This document shows positions 12,711-25,390 of a stretch of DNA of 64,000 bases, piece by piece. A program made the position numbers and the translations under genes. This DNA is from Macrotrachela quadricornifera (Eukaryota > Rotifera > Eurotatoria > Philodinida > Philodinidae), in contig JAJEKB010020696.1 of assembly GCA_022393335.1 (NCBI GenBank), positions 72,472 through 136,471 of the forward strand, given 5' to 3'. The notes beneath the pieces are model-generated. The model did not search any database, was not told the DNA's origin, and worked only from the letters and a program-made list of their open reading frames with translations. Position 1 is the stretch's first letter. The number at the start of each line of letters is the position of its first letter.

Positions 12711-13348
12711 ATTTCAATTAGAAATCTAATACATTGATCATCAACTTAACCGTATTTTTCATTAAAAGATATAGGTTTTTTTAAATAAATTAATATGCTA
12801 ATTGAAATTCTTTATCGATTGACATCGATTTATTTCATATTTTCGATACAAGAGTTAATATTGTTGATGTTTATAGAAAGAAACGAAAATGTCTAAATTT
12901 AACGATCACCTATCTTATATGATTGAAAATCTTCAGGGTGTTGCTAACCTTTGATTATTATGTCTGATGCTGTCAGTCGGCATAGAACATAAGTAATTAA
13001 CAGAAATCTCTTTTTAATCGATCATTTATAATCCTTTTCCTTTTTTTTTCACAAGTCACGTGTTTCCTCCAATATTTTGTACTTGTTTTTCATGTTTCAT
13101 GCTATTACTGTTTTGCTTTTGTCGTTTTACACATGCACGCACACACACTATATTGCATGAAATTGAGAAATACTGTCATTAGTATGAATCAGTTGAATTA
13201 CGACACATACTATGGAAGCAAACTGTGAAGTTTGTTTCTTTCTCTTATAGAACTGCAAAAAACAAATCAATAGAAAAAGAAAGACATTGAAACAACACTC
13301 TTTCTCTTTCATTTAGTCTCTGCTGCAGAAATATTAATTGAAAAAAAG

Positions 13349-13597
13349 ATGCCCGCTCTTGAAAACGTCGGTTTAGGTCTTTTTGTATGTATTCAGATAG
13401 TCATGCGTTGTTTAAGGGTAAGTTTGAAGAAAAGATTTTCATTGCACTTCTTCATTTTCTTTTTATTTTAGTCAATACGCGATGGATTTCTAGCTATTTG
13501 TTATAAAATGAAGGATGCTATCACAGGTACTAGTGAGAATGATGTCAACAAAAACGATTACAGTAATATAGACCAATCTGACCAAAAGATTCAATAA
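13349..13597 (+). CDS. Short two-exon hypothetical gene start
   Basis: ATG at 13349 opens a hydrophobic segment (ENVGLGLFVCIQIVMRCLR), then a GTAAGT donor near 13419 and a TTTTAG acceptor near 13471. The second exon runs SIRDGFLAICYKMKDAITG and ends at TAA 13595-13597. Further codons follow with additional stops, so the 3' end may be broken. A possible later exon lies right of the piggyBac insertion (about 15868-15983, ending at GTAAGT). No domain recognised; the first exon could be a signal anchor. Confidence 0.35.
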
Positions 13598-13725
13598 GAC
13601 GAAGATGTTCTTCCCGCTGAATGATTGGAAAAATTAACAACATCGTAGAAAATACTTACAATAAAAATAAGATTGAACTGTTTAGTTTTACTTTATTTTT
13701 TTATTTGTTTGATAAATGACATTAA

Positions 13726-15863
13726 CCCATTCAACCCGATGAGACCCACCGGTGGGTCTCACTTTGTATTATCAAAATATCAGACAGAAAAGCACTTTCT
13801 CTCCTTGTTCTTAGGCCGTGCCTCACACAATATGAGCTTTCTGCTTTGTCATAGCTATTTCTGCGTCATTTATTTTGTAGAGAAATGTTTCTCGTTAAAG
13901 CAATCAAGACAAAAAAACTTGTCACAATCAGAACAAAAGGTTTTTATTTTTTTCGCTGTTGCCAGGCTTGATTCTCTTGATTGTTGTTGTCTAATTTTCT
14001 CGTAGCATCCAGCACAGCGTCGTCGAACATCGCGAGCAGAACCGTCTTTTTCTTCAAGTTTATGGTCAGCAAGCTTATGTTTTGCTTGGGCAGCTGGTTT
14101 CTGTTTCACACCTGGCTTCAGGTTGTCGAACGACACACCAAGTAGTAAAGATCGAACAAGACTTTCACGAAACTGCAGAATGGGTACTTTGCTTGTAACG
14201 TAGTTTTCTTTGTATATCAAGTAGCTATTGACTAGTGCCGTCCCGAAAAGTAATTCAAATGCTACTTTCCGGTACCACTTTATTGACTGTCTAAGACATG
14301 TGTAATACGATGATAGCTGATCAGATAAATCACTACCTAATCTTCCTTTATTGTAATCGAGTATAACTTGTGGCTTTATGATACGTTCTTTTTTGCTATT
14401 AGTACTTCCAGTATTCACCACAGTTGCTGAATGCGACGGCCTTGTAGATATCATCAATACATCTTTTTTGTCTTTCCACTTGATCAGTTTTACGCCGTCT
14501 CTATCCTGCAATCCGTAAACTTCGCCACGTGAAAGGTTTCTTCGAACAACTTCGCTGCCTGATCCCGCACGGTTAGTTCTCAGCGTTCCAATAAGATATG
14601 TATCATCTTCTAACAAACATTTGGCAAGAGGAATACTAGTAAAGAAATTATCCGCCACCACAGTTCGATAACATCCCTGAAGACCATTCAATAGATTCAT
14701 CACGACTGTTTGGGCATGTCCCAGACCTGCCATAGGATCTTGTTGACCAGTATAGATAACAAAATTCCAGGTGTATCCATTGGTAGCCGCTAACTTGTAC
14801 AGTTTTACGTCGTACTTCTGCACTTTTCCAGGAATATATTGTTTGAAGAAAAGCCTACCTTGCCATGGTATCATGGTTTCGTCGATAGTCACAACCGAAC
14901 CAGATATATATACTGACGAAAATCTCACTCACAATAAATTCAAGAGTGGTTTCAACTTGGAAAGCCTATCTTGATTCGCATTTTCATTATCATTGTTCGA
15001 AAAATGCCAAAATTTGAGTAGTAATTCGAATCTCTCCCTCGGCATAGCATTCCGAATGATGTCTGAACCGTACAGTTGACTATTGCTCCAGTAGTACTTC
15101 AGTTTTGGCATTTGTACCAACCCCATTTCGATAATGATTCCAAAGAACTTCAGCATCTCTTCATAAGTGGTTGGTTTCCATTGATGAGGTATTGACCGTC
15201 TACTAATCTCATGGTTTTGCAAGTACTGCTCCGCGTATCGATTAGTTTCACGAACTATGAGGTCAATAATTTCGTCCGTTATGAAATGTCGATAGCAATC
15301 AATAGGATTGACTGTATTATCGCCTGAAATAGAAGTTACTTCTTCAATAAGTCCATAATCTTCCATGAATTCTGCGTCGGATCCTGATTCTATGTCATTC
15401 CAGGTACATGAATCCATGTTATCACCAGCACCTTCTTCATTAGAATCGTCAGATTCAAGGCACATTGCATCAAAATCGTCGTCCAGAGAATCTACTTCAC
15501 CAAGTGAGCTATCGCTATCTTCTGTATCCATTTCTTCAAACGACATGTGAATCACTATAAAACTCCGGTCGTATTTATATACAAAACCATACACAGACAA
15601 GAATAAGAGAGAAAAAGCTGGAAACTTCCTCCTTTTTCTAGTACATATTTTGCGTAATATGGGAAAGAACGAAAAAGTAATCCGAGCGATTATTCAGCTC
15701 GGCAGAAGAAAATGACTCATTGTGTAGTGATATAAAGAAAAGAACGATAAATAATCGATAGAAGACAACGAAAAGGTCATTAAGTGTATTTATTAAAAGG
15801 TCAATGCCCATGAAATAACCTTTTGAAAAAAAATTTCGAGAAAACTGAATCGGGTTGAATGGG
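13726..15863 (-). mobile_element. piggyBac-family transposon, nearly complete
   Basis: The element is 2138 bp, bounded by 15-bp perfect inverted repeats CCCATTCAACCCGAT and flanked by TTAA at 13722-13725 and 15864-15867, the hallmark target duplication. Next to the left TIR is the palindrome GAGACCCACCGGTGGGTCTC (13740-13759), a probable transposase-binding or hairpin site. The transposase is on the minus strand. The intact termini suggest a fairly young insertion. Confidence 0.93.
13870..15600 (-). pseudogene. piggyBac transposase with one in-frame stop
   Basis: About 576 codons in one frame, interrupted only by TGA at 14929-14931. The N-terminus is acidic (Asp/Glu/Ser-rich), followed by the DDE_Tnp_1_7 domain. 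The catalytic Asp residues are visible in VVTIDETMIPWQGR, TVVADNFFTS and the DYNKG-x-x-xSDLSDQ segment. The C-terminus carries the cysteine-rich domain (CAGC...CSDC...CLDCF) that binds the terminal repeats. The stop falls just before the first catalytic Asp, so the product would be inactive unless the stop is suppressed. Length otherwise matches the family. Confidence 0.9.
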
Positions 15864-16052
15864 TTAACCACACCTGAAAATGATCCATTAACATTGGAAG
15901 ATTTAATGAAGAAACAATTATTACTTGCTTATAATTTTTACGTCGAAAAAAATATTAGTGATAAACAGATCAAAGTAACATTAGTAAGTATGGTCCGTGT
16001 TTTACTCATTTATGAACAGTGTGGCAGTTGTATAGATCCTCAAGTCTTGTGA

Positions 16053-17030
16053 AGTCCGTAGGTTTATTCTTAACATGATCCCATAATCGTCTACTTTTGT
16101 GAAACACGAACTGAAAATAGTGCTGAACTAAATGGGCACAAAATTAATATCTCCCGCCTTTAGACCATGGCAGGTATCTTACACAGCTTCGTTATATACA
16201 CTAACTAACATTTTGGCAACGTCAGATCACAGATCCTTATAAGATATCAAGGAAAGAACGTCACAGTCTGTAGTAAATATTTCGACAATATTCTATCATA
16301 TTTGCAAGAGACATGACGTCGATGATGATATTTAAATTGTATTAATATATTCAACAATTGTTGAAAGAAAAACTAATGATTTGATGACTGAATCAACAAG
16401 TTGTATAAATACATCAATATAGTTGTGATCGGTGACTTGTAGAAACTATGAGTTATATATAGTATCCACTTTAACTTATTTGCTAAAGACCTTATTCTGT
16501 TAGCGACAGCAAGTTTGTGTGTCTCACAATTTAATTTTTATAAATTCTAATACGAGCATCTGTCATCCGTCTTTGTATCCCGTTTACACCTTGAATCAAA
16601 AGATTACATACTAATTGCGGTCAAAAATTCCGTCCTCACCCATATTGTCGGTATGCTGACTGGTTTGATCTTTGCTCGCAATTAAGAAAGTACGAAATCA
16701 AAATGTTGCCTCAAATAAAACACATGAATATTGTACACTGGTCTATGAACGCCACTTAAATGTTTTGAATAATGGTAGAAAAGTAAAGTTTTCGCAAAAA
16801 ATATAGGGTATACTGACTTATAAGTATAGAGTGATGCTACCGGTCAAAAAACAGTGAACTAGAAGTTTCGATTTTATACAGCTTCAAGCTTACCTTTTTC
16901 GACCGATGCTAATCATGAAACATTAGTACTTGTCGATGGGTAACGCATGAAGTTCAATGAAGACTCAATAAGTTCTGAAAATCTAAAAAAAACTCTTAGT
17001 GCAATTCCTAGGGAATCAAAACGTGAATAG
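16053..17030. other. Non-coding stretch
   Basis: No coding sequence or repeat structure recognised between the piggyBac flank and the small fold-back at 17033. Confidence 0.4.
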
Positions 17031-17032
17031 GG

Positions 17033-17123
17033 GTGTCGCATTAGTATTAGCATTGTGTTAATTAATGCTTCATTGTAATGCTTAAGTAATAATATTATTT
17101 TAATACTAATACTAATCCGACAC
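17033..17123. repeat. Small fold-back repeat
   Basis: Arms GTGTCGCATTAGTATTAG at 17033 and its near reverse complement ending at 17123 enclose about 45 bp of AT-rich sequence. It could form one hairpin of about 90 nt. It lies 49 bp outside the hAT element and could be an independent tiny MITE. Confidence 0.6.
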
Positions 17124-17469
17124 TTCTAAATGTAAAATACGATATAGCTGCTGTGGCTAGAAACGTAGAGACCAGAGATGGACGAGTCGCGGTGCCACAC
17201 CGCCCCGCCCCGCCCCGCCCCGTCGGCGGGGCGGGGCGAGAAATTAAAACGGCGAGACGGTGGCGGTGCGCCGCAAGATTTCGCGGTGCACCGCCTCTTG
17301 TTAATATCCTATTGCTTTCGTACAATCAGAGGTTTGGCGACATCTATTAATTTTTTTAAAATATCTTTACGAGTAACTATTGATAGAAACACTTGTTCAA
17401 TAGAATAGTAAACAGAAAATATATATTTTCAGATGTATACATCATCAATCGTCATTGTCTGTGTTTACA

Positions 17470-18235
17470 TAATTTACTAAACATTCGTGGTAAATTAAAA
17501 CTTTATTCATTGGAATTATACAATTGTAGTCATCAAACGTTCGTGTTGAATTATAATTTCATTTATTGATATTTATACAATTGTATTAACTGAACGTTTG
17601 TATTGAATTATAATTTCATTTTTCTTTATATTTATTTAATTATATTTTTTAAAGGTTTTTGGTAAATTATAATTTCATTTATTGGTATTTAGACAGTTAT
17701 ACTCATCAAACGTTCGTGATGAATTAAAATTTCATTTAGTGATATTCGTACAATTGTATTAATTAAACGTTCGTATTACATTATAATTTCATTTTGTTCA
17801 TATTTATTTAATTATATTCTTTCAAGGTTTTTGGTAAATTAAAATTTCTTGTGTTGATATTTATACAATTGTATTCATCAAACGTTCGTGTTGAATTAAA
17901 ATTTCATTTAGTGATATTCGTACAATTGTATTATCTGAACGTTTGTGTTGGATTATAATATCATTTTTCTTTATATTTATTTAANNNNNNNNNNATAATA
18001 TCATTTTTCTTTATATTTATTTAATTATATTCTTTCAAGGTCTTTGGTAAATTAAAATTTCATTCATTGGTATTTACACAATTGTATTCATTAAACATTC
18101 GCGTTGAATTATAATTTCATTTATTGATATTTGTACAATTGTATTAATTAAACGTCTGTGTTGAATTATAATATTATTTTTTTTATATCTATATAATTAT
18201 ATTCATTAAGAGATTTTGATAAGGTAATATTTCAT
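17470..18235. repeat. Satellite-like tandem array with higher-order period of about 172 bp
   Basis: AT-rich monomers of about 57 bp (core ACGTTCGTGTTGAATTATAA) occur in sets of three. Diagnostic words such as ATCAAACGTTCGTG recur at about 17530, 17703 and 17876, and CAAGGTTTTTGGTAAATT near 17650 and 17824, giving a period of about 172-174 bp. The array lies between the hAT left end and the transposase gene. Confidence 0.75.
17985..17994. other. Assembly gap of ten Ns
   Basis: Ten Ns. The 30 bases before the gap are repeated exactly after it (17955-17984 and 17995-18024), so the gap probably joins overlapping contig ends. Confidence 0.95.
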
Positions 18236-18273
18236 TCGCTTAACTGTAGTTTATGAATATTTTTGCTTGAATA

Positions 18274-21200
18274 GTATGTCTATACTAAGATCGTTTTCTT
18301 CAACTGATGTTGAAAATATTACATCAGACGTCGTGTTAATTACTCCTGACAATGATAATAGTTCATTACTTGATGCTGAGATGACAGGTGACAAAATCCA
18401 TAACCTGTTAAAAAAAAATCTCTGGTAATTATCAGTTCTTCTAAAGCTCATACTGCCGCATGCTGGAAGCGTTTTGGTTTTCCTGCTACGATTGATCAAA
18501 ATGGAAATGTTATAAAGAAATTTAGTAACTTCGTTTCATGCCGAGATTGTTTGACTACGTATTCTTTTAAATCTAATAGTACAAGCCAAATGAACAAGCA
18601 CAAATGTGAAAATTTATCATATTTATCTTCACCATCGATGTTTCAGCATAATTCACAATCTTTGAAACAATCAAAGATTTCTTCCTATGCGTCGAATTCT
18701 CTACATTCTATTAAACTTAAAGAATGTGACAGAAATAAAATAAAGAATTTACTTGTTGAATGGGTGTGCACTGATATTCGACCTTTTTCAATCATTAACG
18801 ACAATGGTTTTCGTTCTCTTGTTCTCTTTCTCGTAGAGAAGAGTCTTAGAAATATAAATTGTTTGTTTGATTGATTGATTGCTTGCTTGTATGTCCGCAG
18901 GGTCAAAAAAACATCGAAAATCGATTTTTCCGAAAAGACATTTCCAGGGGTATTTCCATGCGGAGACTTCGAATCTGATGTTAGTTTTTTAAAATTTTTT
19001 TGAGAATCATTTTTTTTAGACAAAGGACCATTTTTTTTGCAAAAAAAATTTCTTTATAAGGGTTGACCGAAGGGAAATCGGGGTCGAGGAATCCGAATCT
19101 GAAGTTAGTTTTTCGAAATTTTTTTCGGATTCATTTTTTTAGACAAAGGATCACTTTTTTTACAAAAATAAATTTTCTTATAAGGGTTGACCGAAGGGTA
19201 ATCGAGGTCGAGGAACTCGAATCTGGTGGTCGTTTTTTCGAAATTTTTTTCAGATTCATTTTTTTACACAAAGGATCACTTTTTTTACAAAAAAAATTTT
19301 TTTTATAAGGGTTGACCGAACGGTAATCAAGGACGAGAAATTCAAATCTGAAGTCAGTTGCATAAAAAGTTTTTGACGATCCATTTTTAAACAAACAACA
19401 AATTTTTAACAAAAAGCATTTGTTTTTTATGAAATTTGGTCAATGGACGTTAATGTCCAGGAACTTGAATCTGACTTCGATCTTTTAAAATTTTATAAAT
19501 GAATAGCTTGACGATAATTTACAAAACACGATTTCTACGAGAAAGAGCTGAGCGAGTCTTCAGACGAGCGTTACTTGTTCAAGAATGTATCTCACTTGGT
19601 ATTCTTTATTTATATGAATAATCCATTATTCGTTCTTTTATGTTATAACAGGTTCAAAATATGGAAATATTTCTGTTGATCATGTTTTATATAGTGCTCA
19701 TAGTACGTCTTTACATGTTGCTAAATTAGCTGATGAATATCGATTGAAAATTCGAGAAGAATTAATCGAGCCATTAGTTAATCAAGCTGTAACTGTATGT
19801 CCAGATTTGTGGACAGATCCATACCGACAAATTTCTTACTTAGGTATATCTGTATGTTTTACTAATAGTCAATATCAATTTCTCACGTATGATCTTTGTT
19901 GTTATCCATTTGTTGAAAACGATAAAACTGCTCCAAGTATTATTAGTGTGAGTTTTTTTCTCTTTTCAAATGTATCGCTATTTTTTTCACTTTGTAGGCT
20001 ATTAAAAAAGCTCTTGAGCCTTTTGGAATCACAGATTTAACAAAACTCAATTTTGTTTCAGACCGTGGTGCAAATCTAGTAAAGGCACTTAAACCATATT
20101 CAACTACGAATTGTGTTGCTCATCGTTTTAATAATGTTGTTAAAGTCGGTTTTTATCAAACAGTAGGAAGAAAACGTACAAATAATAAAATTTTTTCATA
20201 TCAATCTCAAAGACTTGAATCATCATCCTCGTCTGATTCAGAAAGTGACATTGAAGATGATGAAGAACAAGATGTGAATAGTGGTAATGAAGAAGATCAA
20301 GGTGTTGCAGGTAAAGTTGGTGGTGATAAAGTTAGTGGTGATAAAGTTAGTGGTGATAAAGTTAGTGGTGATAAAATTGATCATGATAAAGGTGGTCGAT
20401 GTGCAACATCATTACGTATAACTGATTATACTACCATTAAATTATCTGATATTCCACCAGCTGCAATTAATATTCTCAATATGATTCGATCGTGTAAATC
20501 ATTAGTTAGATATGTGAAGAAGGTAAGACACAAGCAACTAATTCTAGCGATAACGCATAAAAGAAGATAGGTTATTTTAAGAAGGTCTTGCACTCACACG
20601 TAATATATTTGATTGCAAATATAAATGCAATAGATGACAATACGAGACAAATAGGTGGAATCGTTTCTTTATAGAAGGATGGTCGTTATATATTCCAAAA
20701 AAGGCACATTTTTTTGAAGAAGCATATTTTAAAGATCACCATTAGTTAATTCTTTAAATGATATGTTTCGGCTGTTTGCCGTATAAATACTAAGATGAAA
20801 AGTTTCCCTGGAGAAAAACAAATATGTTGTGGTCATGTATTATCTTTCGACATTTTTGATACTATTGGTACAACTTTTATGTATTTTTTTTTGTAGAACG
20901 GACTCAACAAATCCATTCAAGATATAGGTGGTTTAGCTCTGGTGCAATCCACTGTAATAAGGTGGTTGTCATTCATTTCACTCTTCGAGTCAATAAAAAA
21001 GTCTTATAAACAAGTAAAGAAAATTTTATTTGAGAAGAAAAAAACATTTCTATTGGATAAAACGATTATTTCACAACTTATTTACCTGTTAAAACCGTTT
21101 AAGCATGTCTTAGTTATTATTCAGCAAGGAAAAATTCCTTCACTACATCTAGTAACAATTGCTATTTTAACGCTTCGTCAAGCGTTACAAACACACACTT

Positions 21201-21950
21201 CGTTGGTTGAATATAGCAAAAAATATGGAATTAATTCATCTTCGACATCAGAAGATGTAAGTGAAGATGAAGCAGAGTGTCTTGAAGAGGGACAAGGTAG
21301 TTGTTTATGATATATAATATATAAAAACAATATTCGCTGTCGTTTGTGCAGGGATACGTTTTTTTCGTTTACGTATATATCAGTTGCTTCATTCTATGTT
21401 TCAACTGATGCCAATTCATCTAGCCGCTACACTTCTACATCCGAGATATCGGTTACTTAAAAAATGTTCTTTATATGAAGTAAGAGAATGCCATTTATAT
21501 ATTCGTCAACGTATGGCACAAATCAAGCAAATGGAAAAGAACCAATCGAAATCTGATGATGCACAAAAACATTCTTTAATAGTCGATAATGAAATATTAG
21601 CTGAACCAGTCAAGAAAAAACCAAAACGATTTGGAGAAGATTTCGAAACTGGAAATCTAAGTGATGAATTTGATAATGAAAGTGATGATGAATTAAATAA
21701 GTATTTAGAACAACGAATTGATACTGAATCAATCGATGATAATCCTTTAGCATTTTGGTACGAACATCGATTTATTTATCCTATTTTATCTCGACTTGCA
21801 CGTTCGATTCACTCCATTCCAGCTACTACAGCTAATGTTGAACGACAATTTAGTGGAACTGGAATGATGATCACTTCACGTCGTACTAAATTAAATCCTG
21901 AACAAATTAATAATGCTATGTTTTTACGTTCAGTAAACAAAAACAAGTGA
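18274..21950 (+). pseudogene. hAT transposase gene, multi-exon, interrupted
   Basis: ATG at 18274. A BED-type zinc finger is seen near 18540-18610 (CRDC...HKC). Catalytic-core motifs follow: CPDLWTDPYRQ, FVSDRGANLVKAL and CVAHRFNN near 20060-20135. The C-terminal dimerisation domain runs from LAFWYEH through ATTANVERQFSGTG to the stop at 21950. Introns that restore frame: 19599-19652, 19948-19997, 20522-20896 and 21297-21351. Defects: a frame change at a nine-A run (18410-18418) near the N-terminus, and a foreign segment at about 18824-19547 splitting the first long exon. A 15-bp unit encoding GDKVS repeats four times at about 20322-20376. From exon 2 onward the gene is open. Confidence 0.85.
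18824..19547. mobile_element. Nested insertion with 13-bp inverted ends and 124-bp tandem repeats
   Basis: CTCTTTCTCGTAG at 18824-18836 is the exact reverse complement of CTACGAGAAAGAG at 19535-19547. Inside are at least three tandem copies of a 124-125-bp unit (GGGTTGACCGAAGGG at 19060, 19184 and 19309) plus a diverged copy before them. The segment splits the hAT transposase coding sequence and has no convincing ORF. A target duplication was not clear. Confidence 0.6.
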
Positions 21951-22642
21951 TTGATTTTGTTTTTATATTTAAATGGTTGTTTTTTTTATTTGGAAATTAT
22001 GGTTATGTATCTGAAATATGCATTTTTTTGATGAAATAAAATAATGATGAACATGTACTAAAGAGTTTATAAATAAATGGTCTCTAAACAGAGGTTTTGA
22101 AATGAGACGGGGCGGGGCGGGGCGGTGGCGGTGTAGATACTGGCGGGGCGCGGCGGTGGCGGTGCCAAATTTTTTCGGCGGGGCGGGACGAGGCGGTGGC
22201 GGTGCGACTTTTTTGCTGCCCCGTCCATCTCTGGTAGAGACGGTTTAAGCTCTACATTGGTTGTAGTCTGTGGTTATATCAGCTACGATCTGTGAGACTG
22301 TAAGTTGCGGTCTGTGATGGGAGAAGGCTGAGTGTGGCTGCAAAAAATCTACCTCTATACCTCAACATTCCTTTTGGATCATGTTTCACAAAAGTTTTTC
22401 AAGTCTTTTGAAGCATCATGAACTCTCGCGAACTCACCTGAACTTCACGAACTTCATGAAGTCGCTTGAAGACTCGTGAAACCCTATGAAGTCTATTTCA
22501 AATGTTTTAAAAGCTTCCGAAAATAAGATGTCTCTAATGTTAAAGTCACCTGAAGTCGCACGAAGTCTTGATCTTGAAGTCAGCTATTTTGTCCTAGTCC
22601 CTTGCAATAAATCTTGATTATTTAAATTTTTCGTTTTTTCCT

Positions 22643-23152
22643 TTGAAGATTGCATCGTTTCTTGATCCAACAACATATCCATTTTTATCATGCGAAGATA
22701 AAAAAGAGGCAGAAATTATAATATCTAATGAAGCAAACATATATCATGCCAAATTAAGTTCACATTCGTTATCATCAGCAAGTCAAATATCATCAACATC
22801 ACCATTAAATAACAATGATCATTCTCAATCACATTCTTTGCAAAACTTATTTGCTGTTTGTGGTGTTTCAATTACAACAACATCAACAATGATTTTTAAA
22901 TCGAGCACAATTAAAGAAGAAATAGCACAATACATTGCTACATTAACTCAATTTCATAATTTTACTGATTATTGGAATTACTATAAAGAACGTTTATCAA
23001 TTTTAGCATCTATGGTTCGCCATTATAACATTATCTGTCCAACATCAATCGATTGTGAAAGCGCTTTCAGCATAGCTGGTTATTTGCAAAGAAAAAATAG
23101 ATCTTCTCTTGCACCATCATCTTTACGTTATTCTATGATTTTACGTCCTTAA
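22643..23152 (+). pseudogene. hAT transposase C-terminal exon (second family)
   Basis: An exon preceded by a plausible acceptor (TTTGAAG at about 22650) starts KIASFLDPTTYPFL and ends with a hAT dimerisation motif: YNIICPTSIDCESAFSIAG followed by KNRSSLAPSSLRYSMIL. The sequence differs clearly from the transposase at 18-22 kb. Earlier exons and TIRs were not found, so it is a remnant. Confidence 0.7.
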
Positions 23153-25390
23153 AATGTGTACAGATAATCTTATGCTCATCGCTATCATATTAATTTCGTC
23201 TACTTTTATTTTTTACAATTTTACATATTTATATTCATTGTACAAAGAGTTCGAAAAGAATGAGGACATGATTTGCTTATTCACACCTGTATATTTCGTA
23301 TAAAAAGACAGAAAAAACTTCTTAGTAAAGGTGAATCTGAAAATAAATCGATATTGCGCCACAAAGAATCTTCATAAAGTCTCATTAATGCCTTCTGAGC
23401 CGAATTACTGATTTCATGATCAGTTTTTGAAAACGTCTGAGTATACCTTTCTTCTGATACTTATTACGGATTCCCAACATTTGTACATTACGATTAATGA
23501 AAATTATGCATCAAAAGATGCGCAGAAATGCTTCATGAAAAATGAATTTTGCGCATAACGCTCATAACTTATCTTGATATTTCAGACGATACTCAGAAGT
23601 TAATAATGAAGATGATTAAAGTTCTTAATTACATTAAGTGCAATAGTCAAGTTATTATTTTAGTTAGTTGTTTTTTGTAATACATTCTGCCTCGTCTCGT
23701 ATTCATTTACTCGTCCCAATAGCCACTGCTTAGATTACCAACTAGTCATCAGCACTGTAGCATCGTTTATGGTTGAAGAAAATATTGGCTTAAATTTTAA
23801 GGAAATGATAGATGCATATCTGAAATCGATTTTTCAATGTATGTCCCAATGAGAAAGTTATCAAGATACGGAAATAATAATTAAAAATAATAATTAATTA
23901 ACGAGAGTACTATTATATGATCACGCACAATTTAACATACGAATGAAAATTGACATCTTATATCTAATGTTCATGTTGGATTAGAAATTAAAATTTTATT
24001 TTTTACCAGGAGAAATTATTTTAAGTTGTACTGATGGAAATTGAAATTTTGATTTCACGATAGAAGAATTTTTAATTCTACTGAATTTTAATTTCTACTC
24101 CAACATGCATCTGCACTTGCATAGCTATCAAGTGCAACTTCGAGTAAACCATGAATGAGTCTGCAACATTTATAGAAACCGTTACATGAGTTAGATGGGC
24201 TAAATACAAAGAATGATAATATATAGCTAAGATTATCTTATATGGCAACCTATAAATGAATGTCCTTATATCTCTTTACTTGGCAGAATCAAATTAGCTG
24301 AATATGCTCAACTTTATTATGATTTATAGGACGTGAGCATTTGATTAAAGACATAACAGGTATTACTGAAAATCGTCTTTTAATGATTACGGATCTGTTG
24401 CATGTGATCATATTCTTCACCCAAACATGTCAGAATGATAGTCTAGTAACAGGCGGCGAAACATGTAGACTTAAAATATTTGCGTCTCACTTGAATTACA
24501 ACTATTAGCTGTGATGGTCAGATTCGATTGTAGCATTGTTTGGCTAGGTAAAACTTATTCTAGGGCAAAAATTGGGAGATTTTACATATCTATTTATATA
24601 TTGAGATGAAGAAAACTGAAAAACAGAAAGGACAAGAGAGTCCACTAACTTTGTCGTCATGGTGCTTGTAGATCCTTTAGTTGATTCACATTAAGTAGTC
24701 TGTAAAATAGATCAATCTTCAAACCGTATGCTCAGAAGGCAAAGCATCTGCATTCGAGCATCTATCTTCTCTAGCATTACACTATCATTCACTCGCATTG
24801 CTGCAGTGAAAATATAGCTCTGATAATTGACTCTTCGGCAAAAATATTAACTCAATATAGGTTAAAAATTGATTTCTGTACTTCTCTGAATTCCTAATTA
24901 TCCTAGTTTCTGAATACATTCGATATAATGAATCTATTGGGATTCTATAAGATAATGACACAATTCTGCCTGACTAAAATAGAAGCCAATGTACAAACGC
25001 TGGTCTTACAAAAGGTACTGTTTTCAATTTCATCCTCGATACTAGTACCAACATTTTCAATTATAAACAGTTAATATCAATCAAAAGGTTCGATAAATCA
25101 ATTCTTGAATGTTTTATAAAAAAGAAGGGGGCAGACACCATCTCTCTCAATAGAAGAAGTTGTTTTAGTGGATTTAAAAGATTTTTTAATGAGTTCCGAA
25201 CACGAGTACAGAGAAAGATCTTCTTCAATACACACTTGTTTTTGTAACAATACATCAAGTTTATTCAGCTATTTTGAATCTGTGATTGATAAGGAAAAGA
25301 TGGAAATTGGACAAACTTAAAAAAGTTCAACGATTTGGGAAATTATATATTTATTTCATATTGGTGAACTCATATTTGAAGAATATCAAA
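23153..25390. other. Non-coding stretch
   Basis: No gene recognised. It contains an imperfect inverted repeat around 23970-24095 (arms including CATGTTGGA and TCCAACATG). Confidence 0.4.

Larger units (their letters stand above)
17173..22233 (+). mobile_element. hAT transposon, complete ends
   Basis: Inverted ends CAGAGATGGACG and CGTCCATCTCTG are flanked by the 8-bp direct duplication GTAGAGAC at 17165-17172 and 22234-22241, as expected for hAT. Subterminal regions are strikingly GC-rich: CCGCCCCGCCCC-type runs at about 17190-17240, and repeats of GGCGGTGGCGGTG at about 22110-22205, likely transposase-binding sites. The element is 5061 bp, with a multi-exon transposase, an internal satellite array and a nested insertion. 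Confidence 0.93.

Noticed and set aside
17153..17408. GC-rich ORFs at the hAT left end
   Set aside because: They are translations of the subterminal GC-rich repeats and TIR, with no domain and no codon-like pattern.
25061..25258. 65-codon minus-strand ORF
   Set aside because: No recognisable domain and opposite to the nearby hAT remnant; probably chance.
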